DNA from: Sipunculus nudus
Taxonomy: Eukaryota; Annelida; Sipuncula; Golfingiida; Sipunculidae
Assembly (NCBI GenBank): GCA_026874595.1
Contig: CM049320.1
Coordinates: 35,500,214-35,564,213, forward strand
Direction: 5' to 3'
DNA length: 64,000 nt
Below the pieces are notes generated by a model. It saw only the letters and a program-made list of their open reading frames with translations. It did not search any database and had not been told where the DNA came from. A program made the translations under genes and the position numbers. This document shows, one piece after another, positions 28,401-39,520 of the stretch (position 1 is the first letter of the stretch; each line of letters starts with the position of its first letter).

Positions 28401-29750
28401 CAATGCATGTTCTAGCAGCTTGTTAATAAGGTTTATAAAGTAGGTCTTCATTTCTTTAGGGATACCCAAGTTTTCAAATAAAGGTGTTATAATAAATGCA
28501 TTTTTAGTCGTCATTCTTGAAATTCGTAATTTGAGTTTTAATTAAAACTTAAAACACAAAAAAAGTGTAAACAGATAATATTGTTATATTTTATTATCAT
28601 CATTATTATAATTTTATTTCAGACAGTCATACATTACATTATAATCATGTCCATAGTTAGTTACATAAAAACATAACAATATGATATACTGACAAATTAA
28701 TAAAGATAAAAAAATGAAAAAAACTATGATGCTGATTTGAAAAAAAATGCATGCAATGTTTGTTTTAATACGTGTGATAATCACAGTGGTAACGTCAATG
28801 CAGAATAATGAAACTTTTCTGGTTTTAGGAAGTAATATTATAATAAATTTCTGCAATATGAACGTAGAGTTATTCGATACAGTATAACAGTGGGCCTTGA
28901 AATAAATGGCGTCAAAACTCCGTCAAATATGTGGTAATGGTGGAATATAAATTTGTTCCCTCTTATCAAATTAAACCAACGCTATTCCAAAATGAAAATG
29001 CATGGCGTTGTTGGTTTTGTCTTGTTGTAGGTGTTGACTATGAAGCAAATTACATTATTTTTAAAACATTTCAACATAAGACTTTCGTAATATATTAAAA
29101 AGATAAGAATGTTTTATAGGGGAAAAAATATTATAAAACCCTTTCAGAATTATGCCCTCAACAGCTTTTTTTTTTAAATGAACATGGCATTAATGGAAAA
29201 TGTTTTAATCATTAAAGTTACATTGTATATACAACCAGTAAAATTGACTATAATTTTACATACTGTCTTTATAGGTAGAGATTAAAATTACAATTTAATC
29301 AAATAGAATATTTCTATATGATGTTTTAAAACTCTTACAAGGTTATTCATGGTGAGATTTTCCTTTTTATAAATAAAATACATTCAACCATATTATACCT
29401 TTCTCTGTATCGTTGCTCGTGCCCCACCCCCCCGCCTATACACACATATAGCGATAAAAAAATTAAGCAAACAAAGTAGCAATTAACATTATAGCAAACA
29501 CAGCAAATAGTGTTGGGCGTTTATATTTCAATTATATTACGATCACCTTTTGATTTGCTTGTAATATTATTGCTCTACATGAATTTTTACAGTCAAAGAA
29601 GCAGCTGTTAATATTTGTTTATGGTAATGCCATTGACATTAAATCATAATTCACTTTCAGTGAAAGTACAATTGAGCTAAACATGACTATACCCAGACCC
29701 CCACCTTCTTAATTGCTTGTTTAAAGTAATATGAGACCACACCAGTCCTG
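28400..29750. other. AT-rich DNA; no gene supported
   Basis: No repeats matching the rest of the window and no splice-bounded open segment are evident. A minus-strand frame at 28614-28856 is hydrophobic, but its composition is what AT-rich noise gives. It lies downstream of the lectin exons and could in principle hold a membrane exon, but nothing in the sequence selects that reading. Confidence 0.5.
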
Positions 29751-29799
29751 CAATGGACGTGATGTTTAGCTGAACACTTTTGTCAAACAACAAAGAATT

Positions 29800-30323
29800 C
29801 AGCCGAGAGAGGTAGAACGCGGATCGACCGTCCAGTCGTTTAAGCCATCAGGAGGCTTACGTTGCTTAATATGCAATAGGTTTGGATATAAGGCGCGTGA
29901 ATGCAAACAGAGCAATGCCAGTTCTTGGCCAAGGTCTATCCCTCAAGTAGGTGTTTCAGCTGTTGAACAGCGGAAGAACAAGGCTAGTAGTAGTCAGGGG
30001 GCTAAATAAGGCCAGTAGTAGTCAGGGGGCTAAGCCCAAGCCCGATTCTATGTCAACGGTCGTTACGAAATCTGAGTCGGCCAACGTCGATCCAATTAAA
30101 CCGAATTCGGATTATCAGGGTCAGTCATTCGATGTGACTGCTCTGGAAGAAGGCGGCAGCGCATAACTCATTTGTGAGAGTTTAGTTAACGGCAAGGCAG
30201 CCAAGATGTTACGCGATTCGGTTGCTTTTCAGCTTGAGTACGTGAATCCAGCCAGCCAGTTGATTTGTCTGCTTAAAAACAACCTGGATTTTTACATTCC
30301 AAGCGATGTGATAACCATCAAAC

Positions 30324-30330
<7 letters not shown>
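29800..30330 (+). pseudogene. Decayed LTR-retrotransposon gag/protease fragment
   Basis: At 29863-29904 the plus frame reads a nucleocapsid-type zinc knuckle with C-x2-C-x4-[H]-x4-C spacing, but the His position is Tyr (context NRFGYKARE). About 110 codons further on, CESLVNGKAAKMLRDS resembles the retropepsin segment of Gypsy-type polyproteins, but the Asp-Ser is followed by Val instead of the catalytic Gly. A 28-bp tandem duplication (unit starts 29983 and 30011) shifts the frame and gives TAA at 30007. A second TAA stands at 30164. The fragment runs into an (AT)n tract at 30327, and no reverse transcriptase or LTR is seen beside it. It is a dead fragment; its relation to the two solo LTRs is unknown. 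Confidence 0.65.
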
Positions 30331-30354
<24 letters not shown>

Positions 30355-30355
30355 T
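30327..30355. repeat. (AT)n microsatellite
   Basis: Uninterrupted AT dinucleotide tract that terminates the retrotransposon fragment. Confidence 0.95.
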
Positions 30356-30663
30356 ACACTAAAATATCGTAAACCTGTTTTAGGTATGTGTGTATGTATG
30401 TGTTTGTAACTAACCTTGGGTAACCTGAGTTTTGTTTGATCTCTTTTGGTCCTGCCCGTTTGAGAGGAACGCTTGGGAATAAAATGTACATTTTTATTTA
30501 ATACAAATGACGTCTGACATTAATTAAAAAAAAAATGGATATTTAAAGTAACAATAAATCTTGCTTCACGTGTCTCACATTTGTGAAAATGTTTTTCGTC
30601 TTGAACCTACCCCCCCCCCCTATCAGGTGATAAAAAAGTTTTTACTTAAGCTTCTGTACTCAC

Positions 30664-30810
30664 AGTTCACACAAAGAAATGTTAAGTTGAAGTTGCAGCT
30701 GATGATTTTCAAGGTTAGCTTTGTCTCGTTGTCTTTTAATTTTGCCACTCCACATCCTCTCTCTTTTACGGGTATTTTGCTAAAAGCCTTTCCCGACTGC
30801 GGCTCCAGTA
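30664..30810 (-). CDS. C-type lectin-like domain 2, C-terminal half (exon)
   Basis: On the minus strand ATATGCAG|TACTGG is the acceptor and AACT|GTGAGTAC the donor, giving 147 nt that enter and leave in phase 1. The frame is open throughout and encodes the second half of a C-type lectin-like domain: GCGVAKLKDN, then IISCNFNLTFLCVN. This gives the Cys...Cys.....FLC spacing of the disulfide-bonded C-terminal lobe. The Trp-Asn-Asp calcium motif is absent, so calcium-dependent sugar binding is unlikely. It follows the exon at 30898-31097 in matching phase. The phase-1 end means more coding lies downstream (below 30664), where I could not identify it. Inference: secreted or membrane receptor of innate-recognition type. 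Confidence 0.7.
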
Positions 30811-30897
30811 CTGCATATAATAAAACCTATCAGCTAAATCTGTGTACAAATGAATGATGCGTAAATTAAAAAAAGTATTTAAAAACTAACTCATTAC

Positions 30898-31097
30898 CTC
30901 GTTTACTACTTCCAAGCCACACCTCGGAAAGAGGAGAAACCTTTAGCTCTTTCATTATTTTTATAATGGAATCCTGATCTGACCCCACCATCGTGGCGTT
31001 GCTCTGTTTACAGGACATTTGGGCTTGATACCAGTCGTTTTTGGCACCTGTTTCTGTGTAACAGGTTTGATTACACCTTACCATTTTTTCACAGTTT
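30898..31097 (-). CDS. C-type lectin-like domain 2, N-terminal half (exon)
   Basis: The donor is CGAG|GTAATG at 30898/30897. Two acceptors are possible: AATGCAG|AAACTG (start 31097) or TTTTTTCAG|ATAATA (start 31110). Only the first joins the upstream exon in frame; the second would give an immediate stop after a phase-2 donor. The exon encodes NCEKMVRCNQTCYTETG, then NDWYQAQMSCKQSNATMVG and SEVWLGSSKR: the Cys-Tyr opening, the W..A...C...A helix segment and the VWLG strand typical of C-type lectin-like domains. The linker is Cys-rich. The exon ends in phase 1, matching the next exon. Confidence 0.75.
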
Positions 31098-31648
31098 CTG
31101 CATTTATTATCTGAAAAAAAATGCAGGTGTGTACTTTACAATTTATTTAGATTTGTCCAGTATGTTTGGACGCGTACATATATTTAACGCTTGAACTAGT
31201 CACAGCAATTATCATTGAAGAGGTTGGATATCAAAGTGTTAAATGAGTAAAGGCATCTGCAGACACATCGAAGTGTTTGACAGAATATATTATGTCAGGT
31301 TTCTCAACAATTAACCATTTTTGAAAACTTACAACTTATTAAGCTGTAGTTTCTGGAGCCGTTTTTATCGGCTTGAAGAATAAGAAAATAAATATTTGAC
31401 CTTAGTTTGTTGGACAGGAATTATGTGAAATGAAGAAACCGCTATTTCATTTATTTAACCAAGGATGTATTATTAGGAACAACTATGTATTAGGTAAAAG
31501 ATTGATTAATAAGGTAAAGGATATGTTTTTTTTTATACTGCGCACATAAATGTAATGCCATATCAACTAATGCCTAAACCATGTGCATAAGAGGGAGTTG
31601 TTTGAAGATCATGCAATATTAAACATCCCACCATGACGAAGACATAAC

Positions 31649-31748
31649 CCGATAAACCCTCTTGGATTGTCGTTATAGCAGCTGCTGCAAATAACATAAT
31701 TATCCCGTATCACAGCACAAGGACCATCTTCAGAGTCAGTGCCGTTTC
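31649..31748 (-). CDS. C-type lectin-like domain 1, C-terminal half (exon)
   Basis: The acceptor is GTTACATAG|GAAACG and the donor ATCGG|GTTATG at 31649/31648, giving 100 nt with phase 1 in and phase 2 out. It encodes GNGTDSEDGPCAVIRDNYV, then ICSSCYNDNPRGFIG. The PCAV...C..C.....RGFI pattern is the C-terminal lobe of a C-type lectin-like domain, except that the usual last Cys after GFI is Gly. A neighbouring Cys follows in the next exon (NCEK) and may substitute. No Trp-Asn-Asp motif is present. Reading through instead of splicing would end at TGA 31609-31611. Confidence 0.65.
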
Positions 31749-31931
31749 CTATGTAACAAAATTTGGAGAAATGGTAAAGTTAAGCTAAAGCTGAATTGAA
31801 ATCGGTAAAGTGCAATGTTTTTCTGTCTTAAAATTTTCAGATACGCGGTTCACTTAAGCAAATGAAAAAATGCCATGTAGCTAGTATGAAATGTGTAACA
31901 CAGTATTGTGTAAGACAGCAATCAATAATAC

Positions 31932-32153
31932 CTGTCATGTGGCTACAAACCAAGTTTTTTGTATCTACTTCTTCTTCTGCCATATTTGTCCAAACCTCTG
32001 TCAAATTTCTGCTCTTCATTTCTCGAAGCAAATACTGTGAAGTCAGGTCGTATGGTCCTGGCAGCCCACCACTGCTTTCGCAAATATCTTGAGCATTCTG
32101 TGCTGACACTTTTTCACTTTTTAATGGTGTGCCAAAGACCAGTCCAACATAAG
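31932..32153 (-). CDS. C-type lectin-like domain 1, N-terminal half (exon)
   Basis: The acceptor is TGTCTGCAG|CTTATG (start 32153) and the donor ACATGACAG|GTATTA (end 31932), giving 222 nt with phase 1 in and out. It encodes YVGLVFGTPLKSEKVSAQNA, then QDICESSGGLPGPYDLTSQ, EVWTNMAEEE and LVCSHMTG. The A...C...G.L helix and the EVWTN strand match the first lobe of a C-type lectin-like domain, with a lineage-specific extra Cys in LVC. The entry phase needs an upstream exon carrying the signal peptide or another domain; the next 1.1 kb upstream is dispersed repeat. I found no EPN or QPD motif. Domain 1 and domain 2 are in tandem in one transcription unit. Confidence 0.7.
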
Positions 32154-32339
32154 CTGCAGACAGGATGTATTGTTAATCAGTTCGCATGCTTGATCATCAG
32201 TGCAATACACAGCTATGTTATATGATTTTAGCGTTTTTTATTACAAATTATCTTAGACGAATAATCCCAAACTTATGCAGCCTATGCACAGGCACATTCA
32301 TGGACAGGCATATTCTGAAAGCATTATTGCTTGCCGGAA

Positions 32340-33290
32340 TCAAAGGTTTCGGCAAGTATGTTAGTCAGTCCCTTATGTCCTTCTGTCTGTATGTTTGTTT
32401 GTCTGTCCTGGCTCTATAGTCGACAGTTTTGCAGTTATCCCTTAGAAACACATAGAGTTGATATATAATCATTATCCCTCGGAGCCTATTGTTATTGGTT
32501 AACATCGTTTCAAGGTCAAGGTAACGGAAAGTCTGGAAAATTGTTTTTTTCTCGATATCTTTGGCACAAATGGGTGTAGCCACTTCAACCATAGTTCGTT
32601 TTATTTGTCATTCCGCGGCCTTTTTTACAGATGTGTAGCTGATTCAAATCAGCTATTACTATGGTTACGCATTTTCGGGTAAAAATCACGATATCCGAAA
32701 ATAAGGTGTCTTATTTTTCTAATTTTGTCAGTCTTAAAGCTAGAGAGGTCTTTGCATCAGGTAGTATTTGTCTTGTCATACAAGATTTTATTACGTCTTG
32801 CAATATCTTGTACAATATCTCGTCAAAGGAGTTATTTCGAGATTTCACTTAAGAAAGCCCTAGAGGCAACGATTTTTCAGGAATACTTTTGAAACTGGTA
32901 ATCTTATGTCCAACAATAATATCTCGAATGTGATGTATCATTATTTCGGAAATTAGCCACTAGGGGGCGCTGCAATATAATCATTGTTTAGCCATATTTT
33001 CAAAACTATAATCTTTACCTACATAAACTATTGTTCATGTTGTTTCTCTTTACCTTCCTCATAAGCTGATCTAGTCATCTGTTATTTCAAATGTGTCAGT
33101 ATGTCTGTCTGTTTTTCTGTAGTTGTCAGCTTTGTTTGCTTGCCTGTTCTTTTTGTCTGATATATGCCATTCTACAGGCCACAGCTCCTAAGCAATCACT
33201 CTAAAAGTCATATAATTAATAGAAAACCGAACATGTTCTGTCTGTCCGTCTGTCTGTCATTCCAACTTCCGGCAAGCGTTCGAGCTATGG
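32340..33290 (+). repeat. Dispersed repeat, copy 1 (inverted to 36040-36330)
   Basis: Segments here match the reverse complement of 36040-36330: CTTATGTCCAACA against CTTATGTCTTACA, then TTTCGGAAA, TAGCC, GGGGCGCTGCA, TTGTTTCTCTT/TTGTTTCTCTTGACCTTC, and TCTACAGGCCACAG. TGTCTGTCCTG and CTGTCCGTCTGTCTG tracts and a TCAAGGTCAAGG core flank it. Such a mosaic is typical of molluscan dispersed repeats. It separates the lectin exons from any upstream part of that gene. Confidence 0.6.
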
Positions 33291-34213
33291 TCGTCTAGCT
33301 TCTATTTGCTCGATCCGAGAGAAACAAGTGTTTAGTGAAGCGTACACCAAGTTGCTTAGTTGGCAGATCGGTACATTGAAGATAAAAGTTCATGTAAAAG
33401 AAGGAGTACCTGCAATGGAGTTAGAATCCAAGGTAATAACAAGCCGTCAGAAACTTCTGACATAAAGCAAGTTTATAAAATGAATGAAAAGATATTTCTG
33501 ATTAAAATGCACATTTTATTACTAGTTACAAATATGTGGTTATGACGTTTTCAGGTATTATTAAGTCCTGGATATAACAGCTACTAGTAGGTTTAAACAC
33601 ATCAATTACTGTGTAAATACGCTACATTAGCACTGCCATTATTGCTCATCAAAAAAAGACCACATGGCTTATTTGGAGCAAGAACCATCGTAATAATTCG
33701 CACTATGTGCCTTGTAATACAATATGTAGGGTATTAGAAAGGCAGGATGTGATATGACATATACATTATTTAAGAACAGCAGAGTAGTTGGATATATTTG
33801 GAGCCAACAACCCCTTGAGAAAGGGACAATGCGCAAATTAAATCTAATTATCGAAAGCATGGTCGTATTATAGAACTGATAACAATAAGTGGTACAGCTA
33901 TATCAACTGCGAATTATTCTAATAATTACATAATTAGTAGGGCGGCTAAGCATCAGCATTGCTCAGTTTTTAAGTAACATAAGGAAGTAATGCAAGTTAA
34001 AGCTTTATGGGGTGTCTACTTTCAATTTTCTTTTCCATGTTGATAGTTGCCCCAAATGTGGAGGTTAGGAACTCTGGGCTCTCTGTTATGGTAAACAGGC
34101 ACTCTTGGGCTGTGTTCACTCACACTTATAACCATAACTCCAAAACAATGAATTAATAGCGCGATTTTTTTTGGATAATACAAATACCTTTGTACCTTTA
34201 ATCTTTTTAGCAT
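33291..34213. other. AT-rich DNA; no gene supported
   Basis: Short open frames on both strands (for example 33360-33545 plus, 33669-33860 minus, 34022-34213 minus) lack recognisable domains or convincing splice borders. If the lectin gene extends upstream, this would be intron. Confidence 0.5.
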
Positions 34214-34235
34214 TTATGTACACCACACTCCTTGT

Positions 34236-34400
34236 TTTGTATTATTATGTACATAATCTGTATTGTATATATCGCAGGCGACAGCACATATGGCAAGAAC
34301 GCAGTTCAATATTGTTCCAAGCTCTGTACAATTAACTGTATAAAACAGTACAGATGACACTGGTGTTTTTACAGCTACTGTTGTAGAGTGTCGAATGGCA
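34236..34400 (-). CDS. Possible PAN/apple-like exon upstream of the lectin domains
   Basis: On the minus strand a good acceptor (TTTCATTGTCCAG|TGCC, start 34400) opens a frame reading VAVKTPVSSVLFYTVNC, then TELGTILNCVLAICAV and ACDIYN. The regularly spaced cysteines followed by C-x-[LI]-Y-N recall the PAN/apple fold, a usual partner of C-type lectin domains in molluscan receptors, and the strand agrees with the lectin exons 2 kb downstream. Against it, a donor cannot be fixed (the frame closes at TAA near 34214) and one expected Cys is Tyr. It could be chance; confidence is low. Confidence 0.25.
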
Positions 34401-35219
34401 CTGGACAATGAAAGTATATTTTATGTTTGTGTTCCACTTCAAATACAGATAGAAGGCTGCTGAAAAATACACTTTGTAGAAAGATTGAAATCATAGTCTT
34501 TATCATTGTATATTTTGGACAATGTGTACACACACAGAGTTTGATAGATACAATGCAATTTTTTTATTTTATGAGTTTCTATTATATATGGTTTGCTATA
34601 AATAACCATTTCATATGTTGACTTTATGATGCATTTTAGAGTAATATCTTAAGCTTAATTGTATTCCCAAAAATAATACAAATAATACATGACATTTTTG
34701 TCATTTTACTGACTGAAATATTCTCATGAATCTTTATTCATTGAGGAAAATATCGATACGTGCCTTTTCAAAACATTTTAATGTTTACATTTATTTTCAG
34801 GCAGGGAATGAAAACCTAAACTCAGCGGACGTTCAGAGGTATAAGCTGGATTTATGGAAGCATCCATTCGAAAACATCTCACAGCAGTCGTTGGTGTTCC
34901 TAATACATCTGATACACATATTGTATTACAAAATAATTAATATTTGTTTCCCTGCTACCAAGAAATTTCCTGTGAGGGTATATTGGTTGTAGTTCATGTC
35001 GTATTAAAATTTTCATTTTTATGAATACCAACCATCATATATATAATATATTTGATAAGTAAGTTTCTGTTATTTTGCTTTGATCTTTTATCATGGTAGA
35101 TGATGGTACCATATGTTTCTTAAGATAAGTCATACACCGATGAAACCTGCAAAAAATGAGGCCATTTTAATTATTATTTATCTAAGCATGACAGGTTTTT
35201 TATGCTATCATCGTCTCAC

Positions 35220-35360
35220 CTATAGCTCCAATCCAAGTGAACATGCTTCTTCAGGTCGCAGAGGTACCTCAACCAGCCAGGACTGCAGACTTCCTCAGTA
35301 TCGCTATGCTGACGACTTCCCGGTGTGAACCGGTTATTTCTGGCAATGGCTGGCTGGGAA
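35220..35360. other. Exon-like segment, strand ambiguous
   Basis: This ~130 bp island has more G+C than its surroundings and is open in several frames. Plus-strand borders are CTCACCTATAG|CTCC (35224) and AAAGCTG|GTAGAA (~35368), with the frame including VPQPARTADFLSIAMLTTS. Minus-strand borders are TTGCCAG|AAATAA and TATAG|GTGAGACG, with a frame including VCSPGWLRYLCDL. I recognise neither protein. A plus-strand candidate with a good acceptor (TTATTTTCAG at 34791-34800; frame including VQRYKLDLWKHPFENI) lies 420 bp upstream. It could be an exon of an unassigned gene or a transposon remnant. Confidence 0.3.
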
Positions 35361-36039
35361 AAGCTGGTAGAAAAAAAAATTAATTAAATATAAGAAAATA
35401 ACGAATAACCACGACCAACCCGCTGTCTGATATATGGGTCTGTGTATAATATCAAGTAGAAAATGTACAGGATATTGGTTGTGTACCAGTTGATCCTATT
35501 TACTGGTTTGTACGTAAACTAAATCATGTAGTTTTGCAGTCCTCTGTGTAACAGCAGAAGCACGATATATAATGATAAATACGGAATTTCTTTCCACTCT
35601 GCTGATTAAATCAAGCTGACGCCTAAACTATTACACCTTTCCTTCCAAAACTGGGTAGTATGAGCAGGAATTGATGATATACATGTGATCACAAATAATC
35701 TATGTCTTGTCATTGCAATGAAAATATTGTGAAATAAGCTGCAAAATATGTCGAATCGTCGAAGAAGTAAAAGTTGTTTACATGATTTAGAATTGAATCA
35801 TATGTAAGCACACAGATCTTTAAACAATATATCACTAGAGCAATTAAAACAGAGGTTGAATTCCTATACCGCAGGTCGCAATTATTTTCGTTATATCAGA
35901 AATCAATCAATATGGAATCGGGATTATCTGAAAAAGACTTCCAGGTTGTCATACCTGGGGAATTTCTCAGAGAATCTGGTTAACTGCGTTTGAAAATGAC
36001 CCAACGGATGCTATCAGGTTATGATATGCTTATGCAGAA

Positions 36040-36450
36040 GGTCAAGAGAAACAAAATGAGCCATCATTTATGTAGGTGAGTTTTATAGTGTTGGAGATAT
36101 GGCCAAAAAATGATGTTGTAGTGTTTCGCATGCAGCGCCCCTATGCGGCTATTTTCCGAAAATGAACAATGTTGTTTCGCGATATTGGTGTAAGACATAA
36201 GATGTACCAGTTCTAAAAGGATTCCTGCAAAACTGTGGCCTGTAGAATGCTAATTGAAAGACGCAAGAACCAGCAAGCAGGTGAAATTGAGTTCAACTGA
36301 CAAGCAGACGGACGGACAAAGTGACACAAAGTGGAGGGCAGGTGACTAAACCAGGGGATGTAGAAGCCAAAGAAAAAGACTTTGAACCTAACTTCATGAA
36401 AATAGAACTTATATTGAGAAAAATAAAATTTCCTCGTTTTTCGACGACCT
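36040..36450 (-). repeat. Dispersed repeat, copy 2 (inverted to 32340-33290)
   Basis: Reverse-complement match to copy 1 (see the shared words there). It is followed by CAGACGGACGGACAAAG and CTAGACCTTGACCTTTGG, the ACCTTGACCTTTG core common in molluscan dispersed repeats. Confidence 0.6.
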
Positions 36451-36886
36451 AGACCTTGACCTTTGGCCTATATTGACTAAAAACGATAGGCTGCTAGAGA
36501 TTTTGATTTTCTATCAATTGTGTAAGTTTGAAAGCAATTGCTGCAAAATTGTGGCCTGCAGAGAGGCCAGAGTCTAACAAACAGACAAACGAAACTGACC
36601 AACATGCTTGCCGAAACGGTACAGTACTTAGAAAAAAAATTAATTGCGTAATGAAAGTTCTATTGTGTGGATGTCCGCTCTTCGTTTCATTCATGTTATA
36701 TCGTATGATCTAGGAATAAATTATCTCACTGACTGTCATATTTATATGTATTGAATAATAAGCCCAAGGTACTTATTTTCCTATAAAAGACAAAGGACAA
36801 GATTTCTTTTATAAATCACGGGTATATGCCATGTCATATCTGTAAGTGGAGTAGTCTGAGCCATTCTGGTGGGTCAATGCTATATA

Positions 36887-38497
36887 TGTTACAGCCGATG
36901 TGTAAAATCAGTCAATTTGTAAATTGCCTGAAATTTTCAGTCAATTTACAAATTGCCTGATTTACTCAGGCAATTAATAAAATGACTGAAATTAACAGGC
37001 ATTCTAGAAATTAAATAAAAAATCAGTCAGTTGATTTGACAAATTGACTGAATCGATTTGGAATAGTCTGTTGTTTCACATATCTCATTATTTGTGAAAC
37101 AGACATTGTATTTAATATGACCAGCTACTTTTACGTAAACCTTATGGTTGTTTCATCTTTCTAGGCTATTTATGAAGAATACCGATCACATAATAAGACT
37201 AAAATACACCGACTAGTTAATGGGAACCGCAATCATATAGTTGAAATATGCAGACCATTATAATAAAAAATGAAACATGCATACTATATTTTACAACTCA
37301 TATGGGTATAGTTTACTCATGTAAGAAAGAGAAATAAGTCAAATGGAAGTTTTTAATAAAAAAACCCATTAAAATGTGCAATAGAATGTGAAATGAGTAA
37401 TGCTGATTGTAGAATATTAAAGGATAACCACAGTTACATGTTTGATAAAATTAAATACATGATTAATATATGCTTAAGTGAATTACAAAGGGCAGGGTTT
37501 TATCACAATTATATCAACTGTATTTGTTACATATTAATGAGTTTGCCATCTACATTCTTTGAGTGCAGCCAAACTGTGATGGTTGGTAGTGGTTTGTAGT
37601 CGGAATTTGGCGGGGAACATGGGGGGGGGGGGGGGGGCTCAGTGGACATACTATATTATCCCCCCAATCATTTTGACAAATAAAATAATATAATTTCGCA
37701 ATAAAAATAGATTTTTTTTGACAAAAATGAAATGTATAAAAGTTTCCTCAAATATCAAAACAGTGTAATCTTTCAGAAATAGCTAATAAGTCACTTAACA
37801 CAATGACTGCATGAATATATGGCATGATTCACTCTTTTCTATGACATTGTGCATGAGGACCCAAACATTAAATGATCCATGCTAAAAGCACAAATAAAAT
37901 GATTAATGCAGATTTTGAGAATTTAAACAAGAAATTTGAAATTTTATTGTAAAATAGCTGCGGGTCCAAGGGTTGGGGGTATTTTAGGTAAACAATTTAT
38001 TATGTTGTTAGTTTCTGAAGCGAGAATATTCCCAGTTATTTTACACCAAATTTGCTTCAAAACTGCTGAAATGAGAAAAGAAATTTGCGACAATTTTTTC
38101 CCCGCATTGACCTGCTCAAAATGTGCAAAAAGAAATCGTGCCCCGAGAGTATATAATATTTACATCTCATATGATTACATGCTTATTTCTGCAAGGACTA
38201 GAATTAAGCCAGAAGGACGCTATTGATCAAATAAATTATTAAGTTGTACAATAATGTGAAGTAAAATGTATAAATGTTTTGTAAGAGTAAGGGATATGAA
38301 ATAAATGAGATTTCATTTAAGTATTTTTTAACCTTAAACAATAACATTTCATTCTTTTCACATATCAGTCAATGTGTAAAATGCCTGAAAATTTCAGTCA
38401 TTTTATAAAGTGCTTGAGTGAATCAGGCCATTTGTAAATTGACTAAATAATTTCAGGCATTTTACAAATTGACTGATTTTACACATTGACTGTAACA
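36887..38497. mobile_element. 1.6-kb non-autonomous TIR element with modular arms
   Basis: The left end TGTTACAG at 36887 is mirrored by CTGTAACA ending at 38497, and ~115 bp of inverted arm follows on each side. Each arm consists of CAGTCAATTTGTAAA..TGCCTGAAAT modules in alternating orientation (36902-37000; 38367-38490). Flanks are TATA-rich, so a TA or TATA target duplication is possible but cannot be proven. The ~1.35-kb interior holds a poly-G run (37621-37637) and two open frames (37393-37599, 37936-38226) without a transposase motif. Confidence 0.7.
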
Positions 38498-39520
38498 TAT
38501 ACATATAAAAAGCTATATATAATTGTGAGCCACTTCAAACACTACCTTCAGCGTGTTGATTTTATTCATAGCTTCTATGGATAATTATTGAAAATCACTT
38601 GTTGACTTTGTATATTCATACAACAATACAAAACCTATAAATAATTGCTTTCATATAAGAATCAACAACTGCTTTTCAAGCTTGTATTTTAGTTCTTATA
38701 ATGAATGTTATTCAACTAATTTTGTCTGACTTATCTGTTAGTTCCTGGTGCAATCAACTGAGCCATGTCCACTGTTTCTGGAGTAAAAGACACTGAAAAC
38801 GCTGACTGCGTGTTGTTACGTTTTTATTGTTTTTGCCCGGTGGATTCTGGATGATGTCCCAATATCTCATTCTTAAAACGTCTGAAGCAGTGGCATTTGC
38901 CAGGTCCAGATGTTTTAGTTAAGTTTATTGGAAAATAACGCAATATGTTGATAATAAACGAAGAATTACAATAAAATGAGTTTATAATGTCAATGGAAAG
39001 ATCTAACATTTCACAGCTAACATTTCATAATCTTATCCACACCAATAGACCAATCTGTGAAAAAATTATAAAAAAAAAGATAAAGTGGGAATAAACTGAC
39101 AAATGCATGGTAGAAAAAATTGTTTGTGTTAAGATCTCAACAGCACATATCAATACAATACTGGGACATTTATACTTTGTTGCTTAAAGAATTACAAGCG
39201 GGTCTGATGCATGTGAATGCACTTTTTTTATGATACAACATAATTATTAATAAAATCTTTTTCTTTATTAATTCATGCTCTGCTTCAAAGTATGTGTTAT
39301 TATATTTTTTTGCTCCGTACCTAAACAGGTACAACTATGCTGTGTAACAACCCAGATGATATAGCTAAATAGAATAGTTGCGAGTCTCACATATTTTATT
39401 AAAGCTGTTTTAAGACTCGTCCCAAAACGGAAGCAGAAGAATAGCATGAAAAGAAAGAAAAAAATGTTAGTCACTTAAAACTTTGTGGTTAGATAAATTC
39501 TAATGGTACATTTCAGATAC
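38498..39520. other. AT-rich DNA; no gene supported
   Basis: No exon-like or repeat structure recognised; short minus-strand frames at 38824-39009 and 39268-39474 are unremarkable. Confidence 0.5.

Noticed and set aside
28085-28408. 107-codon minus frame with Tyr-Ile and Arg-Glu runs
   Set aside because: Pure translation of (AT)n and (CT)n microsatellites; the frames near 43799-44104 and 57391-57739 fail for the same reason.
28614-28856. Transmembrane exon of the lectin gene
   Set aside because: Hydrophobicity comes from AT-rich codons. No phase-compatible acceptor linking it to the phase-1 donor at 30664 was identified.
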